Shown here in pieces: positions 42,936 through 52,331 of a stretch of 64,000 nucleotides of DNA. The stretch's first letter is position 1. Every line of letters begins with the position of its first letter. The translations under genes and the position numbers were made by a program. Location: assembly GCA_023393525.1 (NCBI GenBank), contig JAEWKZ010000093.1, positions 4,200 through 68,199 of the forward strand, written 5' to 3'. This DNA comes from Pseudomonadota bacterium. GTDB taxonomy: Bacteria; Desulfobacterota; Desulfovibrionia; Desulfovibrionales; Desulfomicrobiaceae. The notes under the pieces are model-generated. The model was not told where the DNA came from. It did no database searches and saw only the letters and a list, made by a program, of their open reading frames with translations.

Positions 42936-43338
42936 CTTTTTCCTCCTGCGAGAGGCTCAGGCTCTCCAGTTGGATATTGAGGGCCCTTGTGGAAACATGG
43001 ATTTCGCGGGTGGACAGGCCCAGGGAGACCATCAGCGAAAGAAGGCTCAATGCGAAGAGAAACTTGCCCGCGAGCACAAACCCGGCAAAAAGGCAGAACA
43101 TGCACAGCACGCACAGAAACAGGCTGACCACTCCGTAGAGCTGCATGAGCCGGATCAGGTTGACCCGCGCGCGCATGCTTTCGATCTGGGCCAGCAGGGA
43201 CGGTCCGTGGCTGTCCTGATAGCGATCGTACAGGGTTCTGATCCTGCTGCCCAGAGCCAGAAACCGGTTGGTATAGGCCAGGAGGATGAGCGAGATGGTT
43301 GAAAAAAGCAGGGCCGGGGTGGTCAGGGTGATGTCCAT
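42925..43338 (-). CDS. DUF2721-like small membrane protein
   Basis: The 137-aa protein has an N-terminal hydrophobic segment (ALLFSTISLILLAYTNRFLAL), a basic/helical stretch with RIRTLYDRYQD, and a pair of strong hydrophobic segments (GVVSLFLCVLCMFCLFAGFV, LFALSLLSLMVSLGLSTRE). This resembles the DUF2721 family of unknown function. It is the first gene of the group with the zinc-ribbon and pan genes, though it abuts uup (9-bp gap), so the operon may begin further upstream. Confidence 0.75.
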   Translation of the reverse strand: MDITLTTPALLFSTISLILLAYTNRFLALGSRIRTLYDRYQDSHGPSLLAQIESMRARVNLIRLMQLYGVVSLFLCVLCMFCLFAGFVLAGKFLFALSLLSLMVSLGLSTREIHVSTRALNIQLESLSLSQEEKDAR

Positions 43339-43347
43339 GAATGTCCT

Positions 43348-45228
43348 TTACGCGGATTCGCACAGCATGCGCAGTTCTTCCAGTTCGTCCCAGCGGATCA
43401 GGAGGGCGTCCAGTTCGGCCTCCAGAACCTCCAGCCGGACGGCGGCCTGAGCGACCACGGTGTGACCGCCCAGGTAGAAATCCGGATCGTTCATCTGCTC
43501 GTGCAGGGCGGCGATGTCGGCCTCCAGGGCTTCGATGCGGCCGGGCAAACCTTCAAGCTCCAGGTTTTCCTTGTAGGTCAGCTTGCGGGCTTTCCGTGCC
43601 CTGATTTTCTGCGCCTTGGGCGGGACGGGCTCCGCCTCCACGGGCTGGGGGCGCTGCGAAAGCCAGTCGTCGTAGCCGCCGGCGTACTCCACCACCCGGC
43701 CCCGGCCTTCGAAAACAAGACAGGAGGTGACCGTGTTGTTCAGAAACTCGCGATCATGGCTGACCACCAGCACGGTGCCCGGAAAATCGCCGATCAGCTC
43801 TTCCAGAAGCTCAAGGGTTTCCTGGTCAAGATCGTTGGTCGGTTCGTCCAGGACCAGCACATTGCAGGGACGGGTGAAGAGCTTGGCCAGGAGCAGACGG
43901 TTCCGTTCCCCGCCCGACAAAAGGCCCACCGGGGTCTGGGCCCGCTCCGGGGTGAAGAGGAAATCCTTCAGGTAGCCGATGACGTGGCGTCGGTTCTCGT
44001 TCACGTCGATATAGTCCGCGCCCTCGCCGACGATTTCGCGGGCGGTCTTGGTCTCGTCGAGAAGCGCGCGCATCTGGTCCGAATAGGCGATCTCCAGGTT
44101 GACGCCCTGCCTGACCACTCCGCTCTGCGGTCGCAGGTCGCCGAGGAGCAGCTTCAGCAGCGTGGTCTTGCCCGCGCCGTTGGGGCCTACGATGCCGACC
44201 TTGTCGCCGCGCATGATGTTGGCCGAAAAATCGCTGATGACCGGGGTCTCGCCCCAGGCGTAGGAAATGTTCGTCACTTCGAGCACCAGCTTGCCGGACG
44301 TGTTCGCCTCCTGGATCTGCATGGACACCGTGCCCGTGCGGTCCCGGCGTCGGCTGCGCTCCGCGCGCAAGGCCTTGAGCGCCCGCACCCGGCCTTCGTT
44401 GCGCGTGCGGCGGGCCTTGATGCCCTTCCTGATCCATATCTCCTCTTCCTTGAGCTTCTGGTCGAACTTGCGCCACAGGGTTTCCTCCGTGGCCAGCACG
44501 TCTTGCTTGCGCTGCAGGAAGGTGTCGTAATCGCAGGCCCAGTCCACCAGCACGCCCCGATCCAGCTCCAGGATGCGGTTGGCGACATGGCGCAGGAACA
44601 TGCGGTCGTGGGTGACGAAAAACAGGGTTCGGGGCTGTTTGATCAAAAATTCTTCGAGCCAGCGGATGGAGTCCACGTCCAGATGGTTGGTCGGCTCGTC
44701 CAGAAAGAGCACGTCCGGCTCCCCGGCCAGGGCCCGGGCCAGAAGCGTCTTGCGCTTCACGCCCCCGGACAGGGCGCTGAACTGGACGTCCGGATCAAGC
44801 CCCAGATGGGTGATGACCGTGTCGATCTTGCGGGTCAGGCTCCAGCCGGCCTGCTCGTCGAGCATGCGATGGGCGCGCTCCAGAAGGGCAGGATCGACGC
44901 ATGCCTCGGGGTCGCCCTCGTAGCGCAGGGCGGCCAGGCAAAGCCCGCCCGCGCCCGCGCCGGAGGCCACGACCTGATAGACCGTGCCCCCAAGGTCGGC
45001 CGGCACCTCCTGGGGCAGGGAAGCCGTGGTCAACCCCTTGCTCAGGCCCACTTCTCCGGAGTCCGGGGCCAGCTCCTGGGACAGGATGCGCATGAGTGTG
45101 GACTTGCCCTCGCCGTTGCGGCCGAGAAGGCAGATGCGTTCGCCCGCGTGGATCTGCAGACTGATGTTGTCGAGCAGAAGCGGACCGGAAAAGGACAGGG
45201 AAAGATTGCTTGCGCTTATGAGTGCCAT
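43348..45228 (-). CDS. uup: ABC-F family ATPase, Uup type
   Basis: The 626-aa protein has two ABC domains and no membrane segments. The first Walker A is GRNGEGKSTL (residue about 36), with signature ALSGGVKRKTLLARAL; the second is GPNGAGKTTLL, with LSGGERNRLLLAKL. A charged inter-domain linker (KARRTRNEGRVRALKALRAER) and a C-terminal coiled-coil (about 555-626, LPGRIEALEADIAALHEQM) match Uup rather than EttA. ABC-F proteins act at the ribosome; Uup also affects transposon excision in E. coli. Confidence 0.9.
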   Translation of the reverse strand: MALISASNLSLSFSGPLLLDNISLQIHAGERICLLGRNGEGKSTLMRILSQELAPDSGEVGLSKGLTTASLPQEVPADLGGTVYQVVASGAGAGGLCLAALRYEGDPEACVDPALLERAHRMLDEQAGWSLTRKIDTVITHLGLDPDVQFSALSGGVKRKTLLARALAGEPDVLFLDEPTNHLDVDSIRWLEEFLIKQPRTLFFVTHDRMFLRHVANRILELDRGVLVDWACDYDTFLQRKQDVLATEETLWRKFDQKLKEEEIWIRKGIKARRTRNEGRVRALKALRAERSRRRDRTGTVSMQIQEANTSGKLVLEVTNISYAWGETPVISDFSANIMRGDKVGIVGPNGAGKTTLLKLLLGDLRPQSGVVRQGVNLEIAYSDQMRALLDETKTAREIVGEGADYIDVNENRRHVIGYLKDFLFTPERAQTPVGLLSGGERNRLLLAKLFTRPCNVLVLDEPTNDLDQETLELLEELIGDFPGTVLVVSHDREFLNNTVTSCLVFEGRGRVVEYAGGYDDWLSQRPQPVEAEPVPPKAQKIRARKARKLTYKENLELEGLPGRIEALEADIAALHEQMNDPDFYLGGHTVVAQAAVRLEVLEAELDALLIRWDELEELRMLCESA

Positions 45229-45303
45229 GGATTGGGAGAGACTGGTTGGTTGTTCAGACGCCCCGACTAGTAGGGAGAATCCCCCGGATTGTCCAGAAAG
45301 GAA

Positions 45304-45987
45304 TCAACGTCTGAAGATGCGGACCCAGCGCAGGATGTTGAACATGCTGGCCAGGGCCTGGGCCAGGTAGGTCAGGGCGCAGGCCGTCAGAATCTGCCGC
45401 GCGGCCCTCTCATCCTCGGGGGGGATGTACTTTCCGGTCTTGAGCAGCGGCAGAGCGCGGTTGAAGCTCGCGTCCAGCTCCACAGGCAGGGTGACGAGAT
45501 GCACGGCCACCGGAATGCCGAGCACCCCCACAGCCCCGACCAGCAGCATGCGCCCGACCACGGGCACTTGCAGGGCCGCGCCCAGAAGCGGCGCGACCAT
45601 GATCGCCGCCGCCCCGATCCGCTCGGCCCAGATTCCGAACATGACCAGCCCAGTGCGGAAACGCAGCAGCCCGTCTCCGGACTGGTCCTGCAGGGCGTGC
45701 CCGACCTCGTGGGCGGCCACGACCACGGCGGTCAGGGTGCGCTTGCCGGTGATCGCGGCATTGAGGCGCACGACCTTGTCCCTCGGATCGTAGTGATCGC
45801 CAAGCTCCGTCGGCTCCACCCGCACGTCCGTCAGATTGAGGTCACGGACCAGAATTCGCGCCAGATCGATGCCGGTTCCCGAAAAATACTCATCCCGGCC
45901 GTGACGCTCCAGCACATGCCTGGCCCACAGCCCGGGCCCGGCGATGAGCGCGACCAGGACGACAAGCCCCAGGGCATAGGCCATCAC
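45304..45987 (-). CDS. membrane zinc metallopeptidase (YugP / Zn_peptidase_2 family)
   Basis: The 227-aa protein has a hydrophobic N-terminus (ALGLVVLVALIAGPGLWA), the catalytic motif AAHEVGHALQD around residues 90-100, and two to three more hydrophobic segments. The conserved lead-in DHYDPRDKVVRLN and the C-terminal ALTYLAQALASMFN fit the YugP-type neutral zinc peptidase family. Substrates are not known. The second codon is also ATG, so the start is uncertain by one codon. It is 22 bp downstream of the AI-2E-type permease gene. Confidence 0.85.
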   Translation of the reverse strand: MMAYALGLVVLVALIAGPGLWARHVLERHGRDEYFSGTGIDLARILVRDLNLTDVRVEPTELGDHYDPRDKVVRLNAAITGKRTLTAVVVAAHEVGHALQDQSGDGLLRFRTGLVMFGIWAERIGAAAIMVAPLLGAALQVPVVGRMLLVGAVGVLGIPVAVHLVTLPVELDASFNRALPLLKTGKYIPPEDERAARQILTACALTYLAQALASMFNILRWVRIFRR

Positions 45988-46009
45988 ATCGGGCCCGCCG
46001 GGGTCTTCT

Positions 46010-47149
46010 TCACGATCCTCCCTCCCCTTCAGGGGCGAGGGCCGGGGCCTGCGTGGCCGGGCCCAGCACCAGGCGGCGATAGTAGGCCAGCACCAGGCAG
46101 GTCATGGGCAAGGCGATCAGAAGCCCGAGCATGCCCAGAAGCTTGCCCCAGACGGAGAGGGACAAAAGCATCACCGCCGGCGACAGGCCCATGGCCTTGC
46201 CCAGAATGCGCGGCACGAGGATCGCGTCCTGAATGATCTGCACCACCAGAAAAACCAGGCCGGTCAATCCCATGACCACCCAGAAGGACTGCCCGGTTTC
46301 CAGGGCGTGAATGGCGGCCAGGATCACGGCGGGTATGAGCCCCAGCAGCTGGAGATAGGGCACGAGGTTGAGCAGGCCGACAAAAATTCCCAGCAAAATG
46401 CCCATGGGCAGGCCGACCATGGAGAAGCCGGTGGCGAAAAGAATTCCCAGAATGCCCGCGATGGTCGTCTGACCGCGAAAATAGCGGTTCATGGCCAGGT
46501 CGAATTCCTCCACGAAGGCAACCACGCTTTCGCGGTATTGCGGTGGGATCATCTCCTTCCAGGCCACCCTGACCTTCTGGAAATCCATGAGCAGAAAGAT
46601 GAGGTACAGAAGGACCACGGCCGGGACGACCAGGGCCATGACTACGCTGTAGGTGCCGCTGATGATCCCCATGAGCCCCGGCAGGATTCTTCTCAAGGCG
46701 GCCTGGGCCATGGAGATGAAGCTGTCGGTGCGAAAGAAGTCCCGCACTTCGGGAGTGTTGAAATAATCCCGCAGGGCCTGCCACAAATCCGGCGGCAGGC
46801 GGTTGGCGGCCTGTTCCGCCAGCCTGGAATTGCTGACCAGGTCGGAAATGAGGCGACCCATGTGCGCCACTTCGCGCCCCATGAGCGGGACGACGACCCA
46901 GCACACCCCGCCGATGACGACGACAAAGGAAACCAGGGTCAAACCGATGGCCAGCCCCCTGCTCTTCACGAGGCGCTGCACGCGATGCACCAGCGGATTG
47001 AGAATGTAGGCCAGAAGAAGCGCCACGGCAAAGGGGATGAGCACATCGCTCAGATATCCCAGGGTCGTGATGGCGCCCCAGAGAAGGCCGGCGGCCAGCG
47101 CCATGCGCACGACCCGGTCAAAGGAATACGGCGTCTTGTCGAGAATCAT
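46010..47149 (-). CDS. AI-2E/PerM-family transporter (UPF0118)
   Basis: The 379-aa protein has seven to eight hydrophobic segments and the family pattern: VLIPFAVALLLAYILNPLVHR near the start, FVEEFDLAMNRYFRGQTTIAG in the middle, and FVGLLNLVPYLQLLGLIPAV and LVPRILGKAMGLSPAVMLLSL later. Members export small molecules or act as Na+/H+ antiporters; the AI-2 role applies to only some. It precedes the zinc peptidase gene and is likely cotranscribed with it. Confidence 0.88.
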   Translation of the reverse strand: MILDKTPYSFDRVVRMALAAGLLWGAITTLGYLSDVLIPFAVALLLAYILNPLVHRVQRLVKSRGLAIGLTLVSFVVVIGGVCWVVVPLMGREVAHMGRLISDLVSNSRLAEQAANRLPPDLWQALRDYFNTPEVRDFFRTDSFISMAQAALRRILPGLMGIISGTYSVVMALVVPAVVLLYLIFLLMDFQKVRVAWKEMIPPQYRESVVAFVEEFDLAMNRYFRGQTTIAGILGILFATGFSMVGLPMGILLGIFVGLLNLVPYLQLLGLIPAVILAAIHALETGQSFWVVMGLTGLVFLVVQIIQDAILVPRILGKAMGLSPAVMLLSLSVWGKLLGMLGLLIALPMTCLVLAYYRRLVLGPATQAPALAPEGEGGS

Positions 47150-47395
47150 CGGCCCTCCAGAGGCTTGGCGGAGAGAAATGCGCAGAAAGCGTGTGCCACG
47201 CTTGCCGATAGCAGAGTAGGGATTGCCTTGGAAGTCCCGGATTCATACCCTTGATTTGATACCGAGCTTGTCATACATTTATCGTCTTATTCAATGCTTA
47301 CCTCTCGTGATCATGGCATCTTCTCTCGATCGGCGCGACCGCCGTCGGAGAAGTATTATCGACCGGATTCATTTCCTTACCGGGAGAACATCATA

Positions 47396-49285
47396 ATGGC
47401 CTTTGCACCCACGTTTTTCCACACCTTTCTGGAAAGCTGCGACCGGCACCGCGACAACCTCGCTTTCATCTACCGCGTGGGCGAGGACGAATTCCGGGTG
47501 ACCTACGAAAAATTCTTCGAGGACGTGCTCATCCTGGCCAAGGCGTTCAAGGACAGCAAGGTGCGCAAGGGAGACAAGGTCTTTCTGCTCTCCGACAACC
47601 GCTACTCCTGGATCGTGACCGATCTGGCCTTGCAGGCCCTGGGCGCGGTCAGCGTACCGCGCGGCACCGACACGCCGGCGAGCGAGATCGAGTTCATCGT
47701 CAACCATTCGGACTCCGAATTTCTGGTCATCGAGACCGACAGCCTGTATAACGAGTACCAGTCGCTGATCAAAAGCCTGAAGTTCAAGGCCGTGTTCATC
47801 GTCGCGGGCTCCGAGAAGCACTCCTGGTTCGACAAGGCCGCCTCCTATTCCAAGCTGCTCGAAGATCGCTCCATCGAGCCCAAGGACATCGAATGGTTCA
47901 AAGGTCTGGCGGAGAAGGTCGACGCCGAGGACCTGCTGACCATCATCTATACCTCGGGCACCACCGGCACGCCCAAGGGGGTCATGCTGACCCATTCCAA
48001 CATCATGCACAACGTGCGCACCCTGCCGCCCCTGATCCGCCTGGGCGCTGACGACGTGTGGGTATCCATCCTGCCGACCTGGCACATCTTCGAACGCACG
48101 GCGGAATACATCCACGTCGCCAACGGCAGCTGTCTGGTATATTCCTCCATCCGCACCTTCGCCTCGGATCTGGAGACCTACAAACCCACGCTGGTGGCCA
48201 CGGTGCCGCGCATCTGGGAATCCCTGTACTCCAAGATCACCGCCGGCCTGAAGAAAAAAGACCCCAAGAAGGCCAAGATCTTCAACCTTCTGGTGCGCGT
48301 CTCCGCCGCCTACCGCCGCAACTCCCGCGTTCTGCGCGACCAGTTGCCCGTTTTCCGGAAAAGGGGCTTTGTGCTGCGCATCGCGGACAAGATCCGGGCG
48401 CTGGCCGAGAACATATTCCTGTTCCTGCCCTACCAGCTGGCCAAGAAGAAGCTGGTGCTCGTGCAGGAAAAATTCGGCGGACGTCTGAAGGGCGCCATCA
48501 GCGGAGGAGGCAGCCTGCCGCCCTACCTGGATGAATGGATCGACGCCATCGGCATCCGCATCATCAACGCCTACGGCATGACCGAATGCTCTCCCGGCAT
48601 CGCCGGACGCGGATTCAACTGCGACGTCTTCGGAACCATCGGCCCTCCCGTGGGCGAGACCGAACTGCGCATCGTGGACGACCATGGAGGGCCGGTCGAA
48701 AACGGCATCGAAGGCGAAATCCAGGTGCGCGGCGCCCAGGTCTTCAAGGGCTACTACAAGAACGACGAAGCCAACGCCGGCGCATTCACTCCCGACGGCT
48801 TCCTGCGCACCGGCGATCTGGGCCGTCTGACCCTGACCGGAGAACTGGTCATCACCGGACGGGCCAAGGAGATCATCGTCCTGGCCAGCGGCGAGAATAT
48901 CGACCCGACCAACATCGAAGCCACCCTGTCCATGTTCCCCTTCGTGCAGGACGCAGTGCTCGTGGGACAGGACAAGAAGGGTCTTGGCGCGCTCATCGTG
49001 CCGGACCTGGAAAAGCTGCGCGAATTCGTGCTGGAGAAATACAACCAGGTGCTGGAAGAGACCGAAGGCGCGCTGCGCGACAAGCAGCTGCTCGACCGTC
49101 TGCGCGCGGAAATGAACAAGCTTCTCAACGCCAAAAAAGGGTTCAAGCCCTACGAAAAGCTCCAGAACATCCACTTTCTCGACAAGGAGTTCACCCTGGG
49201 CGAAGAGCTGACCAACTCCTTCAAGAAAAAGCGCCATGTCATCGAGAAGAAATACAAGGACATCATCAACCGGTTGCTGAAATGA
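47396..49285 (+). CDS. long-chain acyl-CoA ligase (AMP-forming)
   Basis: The 629-aa enzyme is of the adenylate-forming superfamily: phosphate-loop YTSGTTGTPKGVMLTH near residue 185, INAYGMTECSPGIAGRGF, GYYKNDEAN and LRTGDLGRLTLTGELVITGRAKE in pieces near the C-terminus. Length and the ILPTWHIFERTAEY stretch match fatty-acid-CoA ligases (FadD/Faa type). It activates fatty acids with ATP and CoA. GGGAGAA precedes ATG 47396. A possible promoter is TTGATT (47251-47256) and TACATT (47274-47279) with 17-bp spacing. Confidence 0.88.
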   Translation: MAFAPTFFHTFLESCDRHRDNLAFIYRVGEDEFRVTYEKFFEDVLILAKAFKDSKVRKGDKVFLLSDNRYSWIVTDLALQALGAVSVPRGTDTPASEIEFIVNHSDSEFLVIETDSLYNEYQSLIKSLKFKAVFIVAGSEKHSWFDKAASYSKLLEDRSIEPKDIEWFKGLAEKVDAEDLLTIIYTSGTTGTPKGVMLTHSNIMHNVRTLPPLIRLGADDVWVSILPTWHIFERTAEYIHVANGSCLVYSSIRTFASDLETYKPTLVATVPRIWESLYSKITAGLKKKDPKKAKIFNLLVRVSAAYRRNSRVLRDQLPVFRKRGFVLRIADKIRALAENIFLFLPYQLAKKKLVLVQEKFGGRLKGAISGGGSLPPYLDEWIDAIGIRIINAYGMTECSPGIAGRGFNCDVFGTIGPPVGETELRIVDDHGGPVENGIEGEIQVRGAQVFKGYYKNDEANAGAFTPDGFLRTGDLGRLTLTGELVITGRAKEIIVLASGENIDPTNIEATLSMFPFVQDAVLVGQDKKGLGALIVPDLEKLREFVLEKYNQVLEETEGALRDKQLLDRLRAEMNKLLNAKKGFKPYEKLQNIHFLDKEFTLGEELTNSFKKKRHVIEKKYKDIINRLLK

Positions 49286-49334
49286 CGCCTTTGCACGCGA
49301 CGCCGGATCCCGTGGAAAAGGATGGATGTCAGTC

Positions 49335-49407
49335 CGTCGTGGATGCGCGAATGTCGCCTTTCCATGCCCGCGAGCGTTGGCGGAAAGGATAAAACGCATC
49401 CGCGACG
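49335..49407. repeat. nested inverted repeats between the acyl-CoA ligase and polymerase genes
   Basis: CGTCGTGGATGCG (from 49335) pairs with CGCATCCGCGACG (ending at 49407), with one G-T pair. Inside, CCTTTCC and GGAAAGG form a second stem. The whole could fold as one long interrupted hairpin. No T-run is seen, and no known structured RNA was recognised. Confidence 0.45.
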
Positions 49408-49513
49408 ACCTTTCGTAGCGCAATCCGAATGGTCTTCGCTCGCGGGAAGGCCGGGGCCCGCCAGCGACACCCGCATGAACGCGGACGCCAGCTCCGACCG
49501 CGCCGAGGTTCAC

Positions 49514-50989
49514 ATGGCCCTTCTCAAGCGTATCGGATTTCCGCCGCGTCCTTCGGTCACGGCGACCCGGCGCGGCCCGGACCGCGAGGCGTCCTTGCGG
49601 GCCCTGCTCCTTGCGCCAGTCCTGCTGCTGGTTTTCTTCTTCGGCGGCGCCAGGCCCTGGATTCGGCAAGGCGTGAGCGGTCTTTTCTTCATCTGTCTGG
49701 GCCTTTGGCTTTTTCGGCACGAGCTGCCCGCTCCCGGAAAAAATGCCTGGCGGCTTGCGCCCCTGGCCTGCCTCGTGCTGCTTGCGCCGCTGTTGCAGAC
49801 CATCGAGCTGCCCGCCGCGCTGCTGCAAGCCCTCTCGCCGATTCGCGCGCAATGGTCCGGCGCTCTGCTTCAATTCGCGGACATGTCTCGAACGGCTGTC
49901 AGTTACGACGTCCTGGCCACGCGGACGCACCTGGCCTGGTGGATCTTCCTCGCTGTTTTCGCCACGCTGTTGCATATGGCGCTCGATTCCCGAGCCACGG
50001 AATTTCCGGACTGGCTCCTCCGGCTCCTTTTCACGCTGGCCGCGACGCAGGCCCTGTACGGCGTCGCGCAGATCCTGCTACCTTCCCTGGGCGTCCTGTG
50101 GGACCACCACCCGTCCTCCGGGCTGGCCTACAAAGGGTTCGCGCGCGGCACCTTCATCAACCGCAACCATTTCGCCGCGTTCCTGGGGCTGATCTGGCCC
50201 TTGCTCGCCGGCCATATCCTGATCCTCAAATCATCCCAGGCGAGGGAAGAAACTCGGGGGCGGCGCGAGGCGGCCCGCATTCTCCTGCCGAGGCAGGCCT
50301 TCGGCATCTTCTGCCTGGCCCTCATCATGCTGGCCCTGGTTTTCAGCCAGTCGCGGGGGGGCATTCTGGCCGCCCTGTTTTCACTCGTCATTTTCCAGTT
50401 TTTCGCCGGGCTGCGACGAAAGCGGGTCGCGGGCGTTCTGACGGCCTGCTGGATCATCGTGCTTGGCTACGGCGCGGTCATCGGTTTCGACGACCTGGCG
50501 GGCCGATTTCAGCAGATCGGGCAGGGCGCGAGCGGCAGGCTCGAAATGTGGCGGGATGGATGGCAAGCCGCTCTGGACCACCCCCTGACCGGAACGGGGC
50601 TGGGCACCTATCCGGAGGTCGCCCGCGCCTACCAGAATGCGCTCGGCCCCGGACAGCGGGCCAGCCATGCGCACAACGACTACCTCGAAACCCTCGTGGA
50701 GCTGGGTTTTCCCGCCGCAGGAGCGCTCATCGCGGGCATCTGGGGGCTGTGGTGCACGAGAGCCGCCCTGTTGTGGCGCGCGCGCAAGACCATGGACCCC
50801 GACCGCCTGCTCCTGGCCGCGGCCTCTCTGGCGGCACTGGGCGGATACCTGTTGCACGGCTGGGTGGAGTTCAACAACGCCATCCCGGCCAATCAACTGA
50901 CGGCGGTGATCATCGCGACGTTCCATGTCCGTGTCGCGGAACATGGGCTTAGGGAGAGCGTGACGGCCAGGCTTCCGGTCGCCTCGTAG
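49514..50989 (+). CDS. O-antigen ligase / polymerase-like membrane protein
   Basis: The product is about 491 aa with about ten hydrophobic segments and a long periplasmic region. The Wzy/WaaL (O-antigen_lig) pattern is visible: ARGTFINRNHFAAFLGLIWP, LVFSQSRGGILAALFSL, and TGTGLGTYPEVARAY with the later HAHNDYLETLVELGFPAAG. It joins or polymerises glycan units in the inner membrane. ATG 49514 was chosen for GAGG upstream; other in-frame ATGs (49475, 49322) lack sites. It marks the left end of the exopolysaccharide locus. Its 3' end overlaps the convergent gene by 41 bp. Confidence 0.85.
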   Translation: MALLKRIGFPPRPSVTATRRGPDREASLRALLLAPVLLLVFFFGGARPWIRQGVSGLFFICLGLWLFRHELPAPGKNAWRLAPLACLVLLAPLLQTIELPAALLQALSPIRAQWSGALLQFADMSRTAVSYDVLATRTHLAWWIFLAVFATLLHMALDSRATEFPDWLLRLLFTLAATQALYGVAQILLPSLGVLWDHHPSSGLAYKGFARGTFINRNHFAAFLGLIWPLLAGHILILKSSQAREETRGRREAARILLPRQAFGIFCLALIMLALVFSQSRGGILAALFSLVIFQFFAGLRRKRVAGVLTACWIIVLGYGAVIGFDDLAGRFQQIGQGASGRLEMWRDGWQAALDHPLTGTGLGTYPEVARAYQNALGPGQRASHAHNDYLETLVELGFPAAGALIAGIWGLWCTRAALLWRARKTMDPDRLLLAAASLAALGGYLLHGWVEFNNAIPANQLTAVIIATFHVRVAEHGLRESVTARLPVAS

Positions 50990-52283
50990 CGGAATCACCG
51001 CTTCCTGCGCCCGGACGAGTCCGCCGCGCCGCTGGCATGTGGAGAGGTTTCAGGACCGCGCCCGCGTAAGGACGCGGGCCCGTTTTTTCAACCAGTTCCA
51101 CATTGTCCAGCCACACGTCTCCCGCGATCTTGGCGTCGAATTTCAAGCTCTGGTCGCGTTTGAACCGTACGGAGGCCGCCAGGCAGCCGTCAGGCACATC
51201 AAAGACAAGCCGTTCCTCGCTCCAGTCACGGCTGCCGGTGATCGCGGGACTTCGGACTGAGAACTCCCGGCACCCTTCGCCCCGCACCTCCACATACACA
51301 CCCTGGTCAGTGGTCACTCGCTCCGCCTTCCAGAAAAAGCGCAGCTCGTAGCGTGTTCCAGGCCGCAAAGGCACATACTGCCAAAAATGCCCATAGCCCG
51401 GATTGGCCGTTCCGAGAAAACGAAACCGCACGGCATGCCCCGTCCCAGACGCCCCGCCCGGCTCCCGTCGCGCCTCCACGCCCTCAACCCTGCCCAGCCG
51501 CCAGCCGAAAGCCGATCCGTCCAGAGGGGCATCGAACCCTCCGTTGGTGACGAGGCCTTCCCGGAACAGTCCGCCGCGACGCCCGACCTCGACCGCCTCC
51601 GCCCACCTGCGATGCAGCATCAAAAATTCAATGAATTCGGACTTATGAGCGTCCTCAACCCATGCGCCGCAGCCCGCTTCCAGATGTGGGTGCATCCCGA
51701 GACACGCATCCACGGCCTGCCTGGCCATGCACTCTCTGAAGAGTTTCCATCTGTTCCCGCAGTCAGTGTGTCCGAGAACTTCGTTCCATCCACCCCAAAA
51801 CCCGAGTGCTATCTCCACGGCCTCCTGCCTGTATCCGACAAGGCGGCGCAGCACGTCGTTGAACGCCTGCGCGAACCGGGCCTGGTCCTGTCCGTCCACG
51901 GCCAGCAGCAGCTGCTGCCAGCGCCATGATGTGGCGAGGGGGACGCGGAGAAGGAATTCATGCAAGGCGTCCGCCCCGTCCCTGCCGCGTTGCCGCTCCA
52001 GGCGTGCCAGGGCGAACCACCCCTCGAAAAGGAGCGGATTGCGGCCAACTCCTCGCCAGTACCCGTCCACCGCCCCGGAAATGTCCAGTTCATGATACCT
52101 CGCCCGGTCGCCGCGCCAGAGCCAGGTTCGGGGCCACGGATCCATGAGCGGGCTCTCCAGTACAAATTCCACGTCGCGGAAGGCGAAACGCGACGAACAA
52201 TATGCTGAAAAAAGAAGCGCCGCACCCAGCACGATAGCCAGAACGGCGCACAAGCGCCGCGCCGTGCCCGGATCAGTCTTCAT
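50949..52283 (-). CDS. exported protein with helical repeats and carbohydrate-binding-like C-terminus
   Basis: The 444-aa protein starts with a membrane anchor or signal (RLCAVLAIVLGAALLFSAYC). Residues about 65-245 are helical with TPR-like spacing (LLFEGWFALARLERQRGRDGA). Residues about 250-415 look like a beta-sandwich carbohydrate-binding domain (LVTNGGFDAPLDGSAFGWRL; RPGTRYELRFFWKAE; DVWLDNVELVE), with the opening NGGFD and closing WLDNV typical of CBM4/9-type modules. The gene sits between polymerase and Wzc kinase genes, so a role in glycan assembly is inferred. No family name was certain. Confidence 0.65.
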   Translation of the reverse strand: MKTDPGTARRLCAVLAIVLGAALLFSAYCSSRFAFRDVEFVLESPLMDPWPRTWLWRGDRARYHELDISGAVDGYWRGVGRNPLLFEGWFALARLERQRGRDGADALHEFLLRVPLATSWRWQQLLLAVDGQDQARFAQAFNDVLRRLVGYRQEAVEIALGFWGGWNEVLGHTDCGNRWKLFRECMARQAVDACLGMHPHLEAGCGAWVEDAHKSEFIEFLMLHRRWAEAVEVGRRGGLFREGLVTNGGFDAPLDGSAFGWRLGRVEGVEARREPGGASGTGHAVRFRFLGTANPGYGHFWQYVPLRPGTRYELRFFWKAERVTTDQGVYVEVRGEGCREFSVRSPAITGSRDWSEERLVFDVPDGCLAASVRFKRDQSLKFDAKIAGDVWLDNVELVEKTGPRPYAGAVLKPLHMPAARRTRPGAGSGDSATRRPEAWPSRSP

Positions 52284-52331
52284 CGCCTATCCACCCGGCC
52301 CGTTCTCGCGCGAGAGACATGGCTGCGGGCG

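Noticed and set aside
47369..49975. 868-aa minus-strand open frame opposite the acyl-CoA ligase
   Set aside because: Antisense shadow crossing two real plus-strand genes; no domain recognised.
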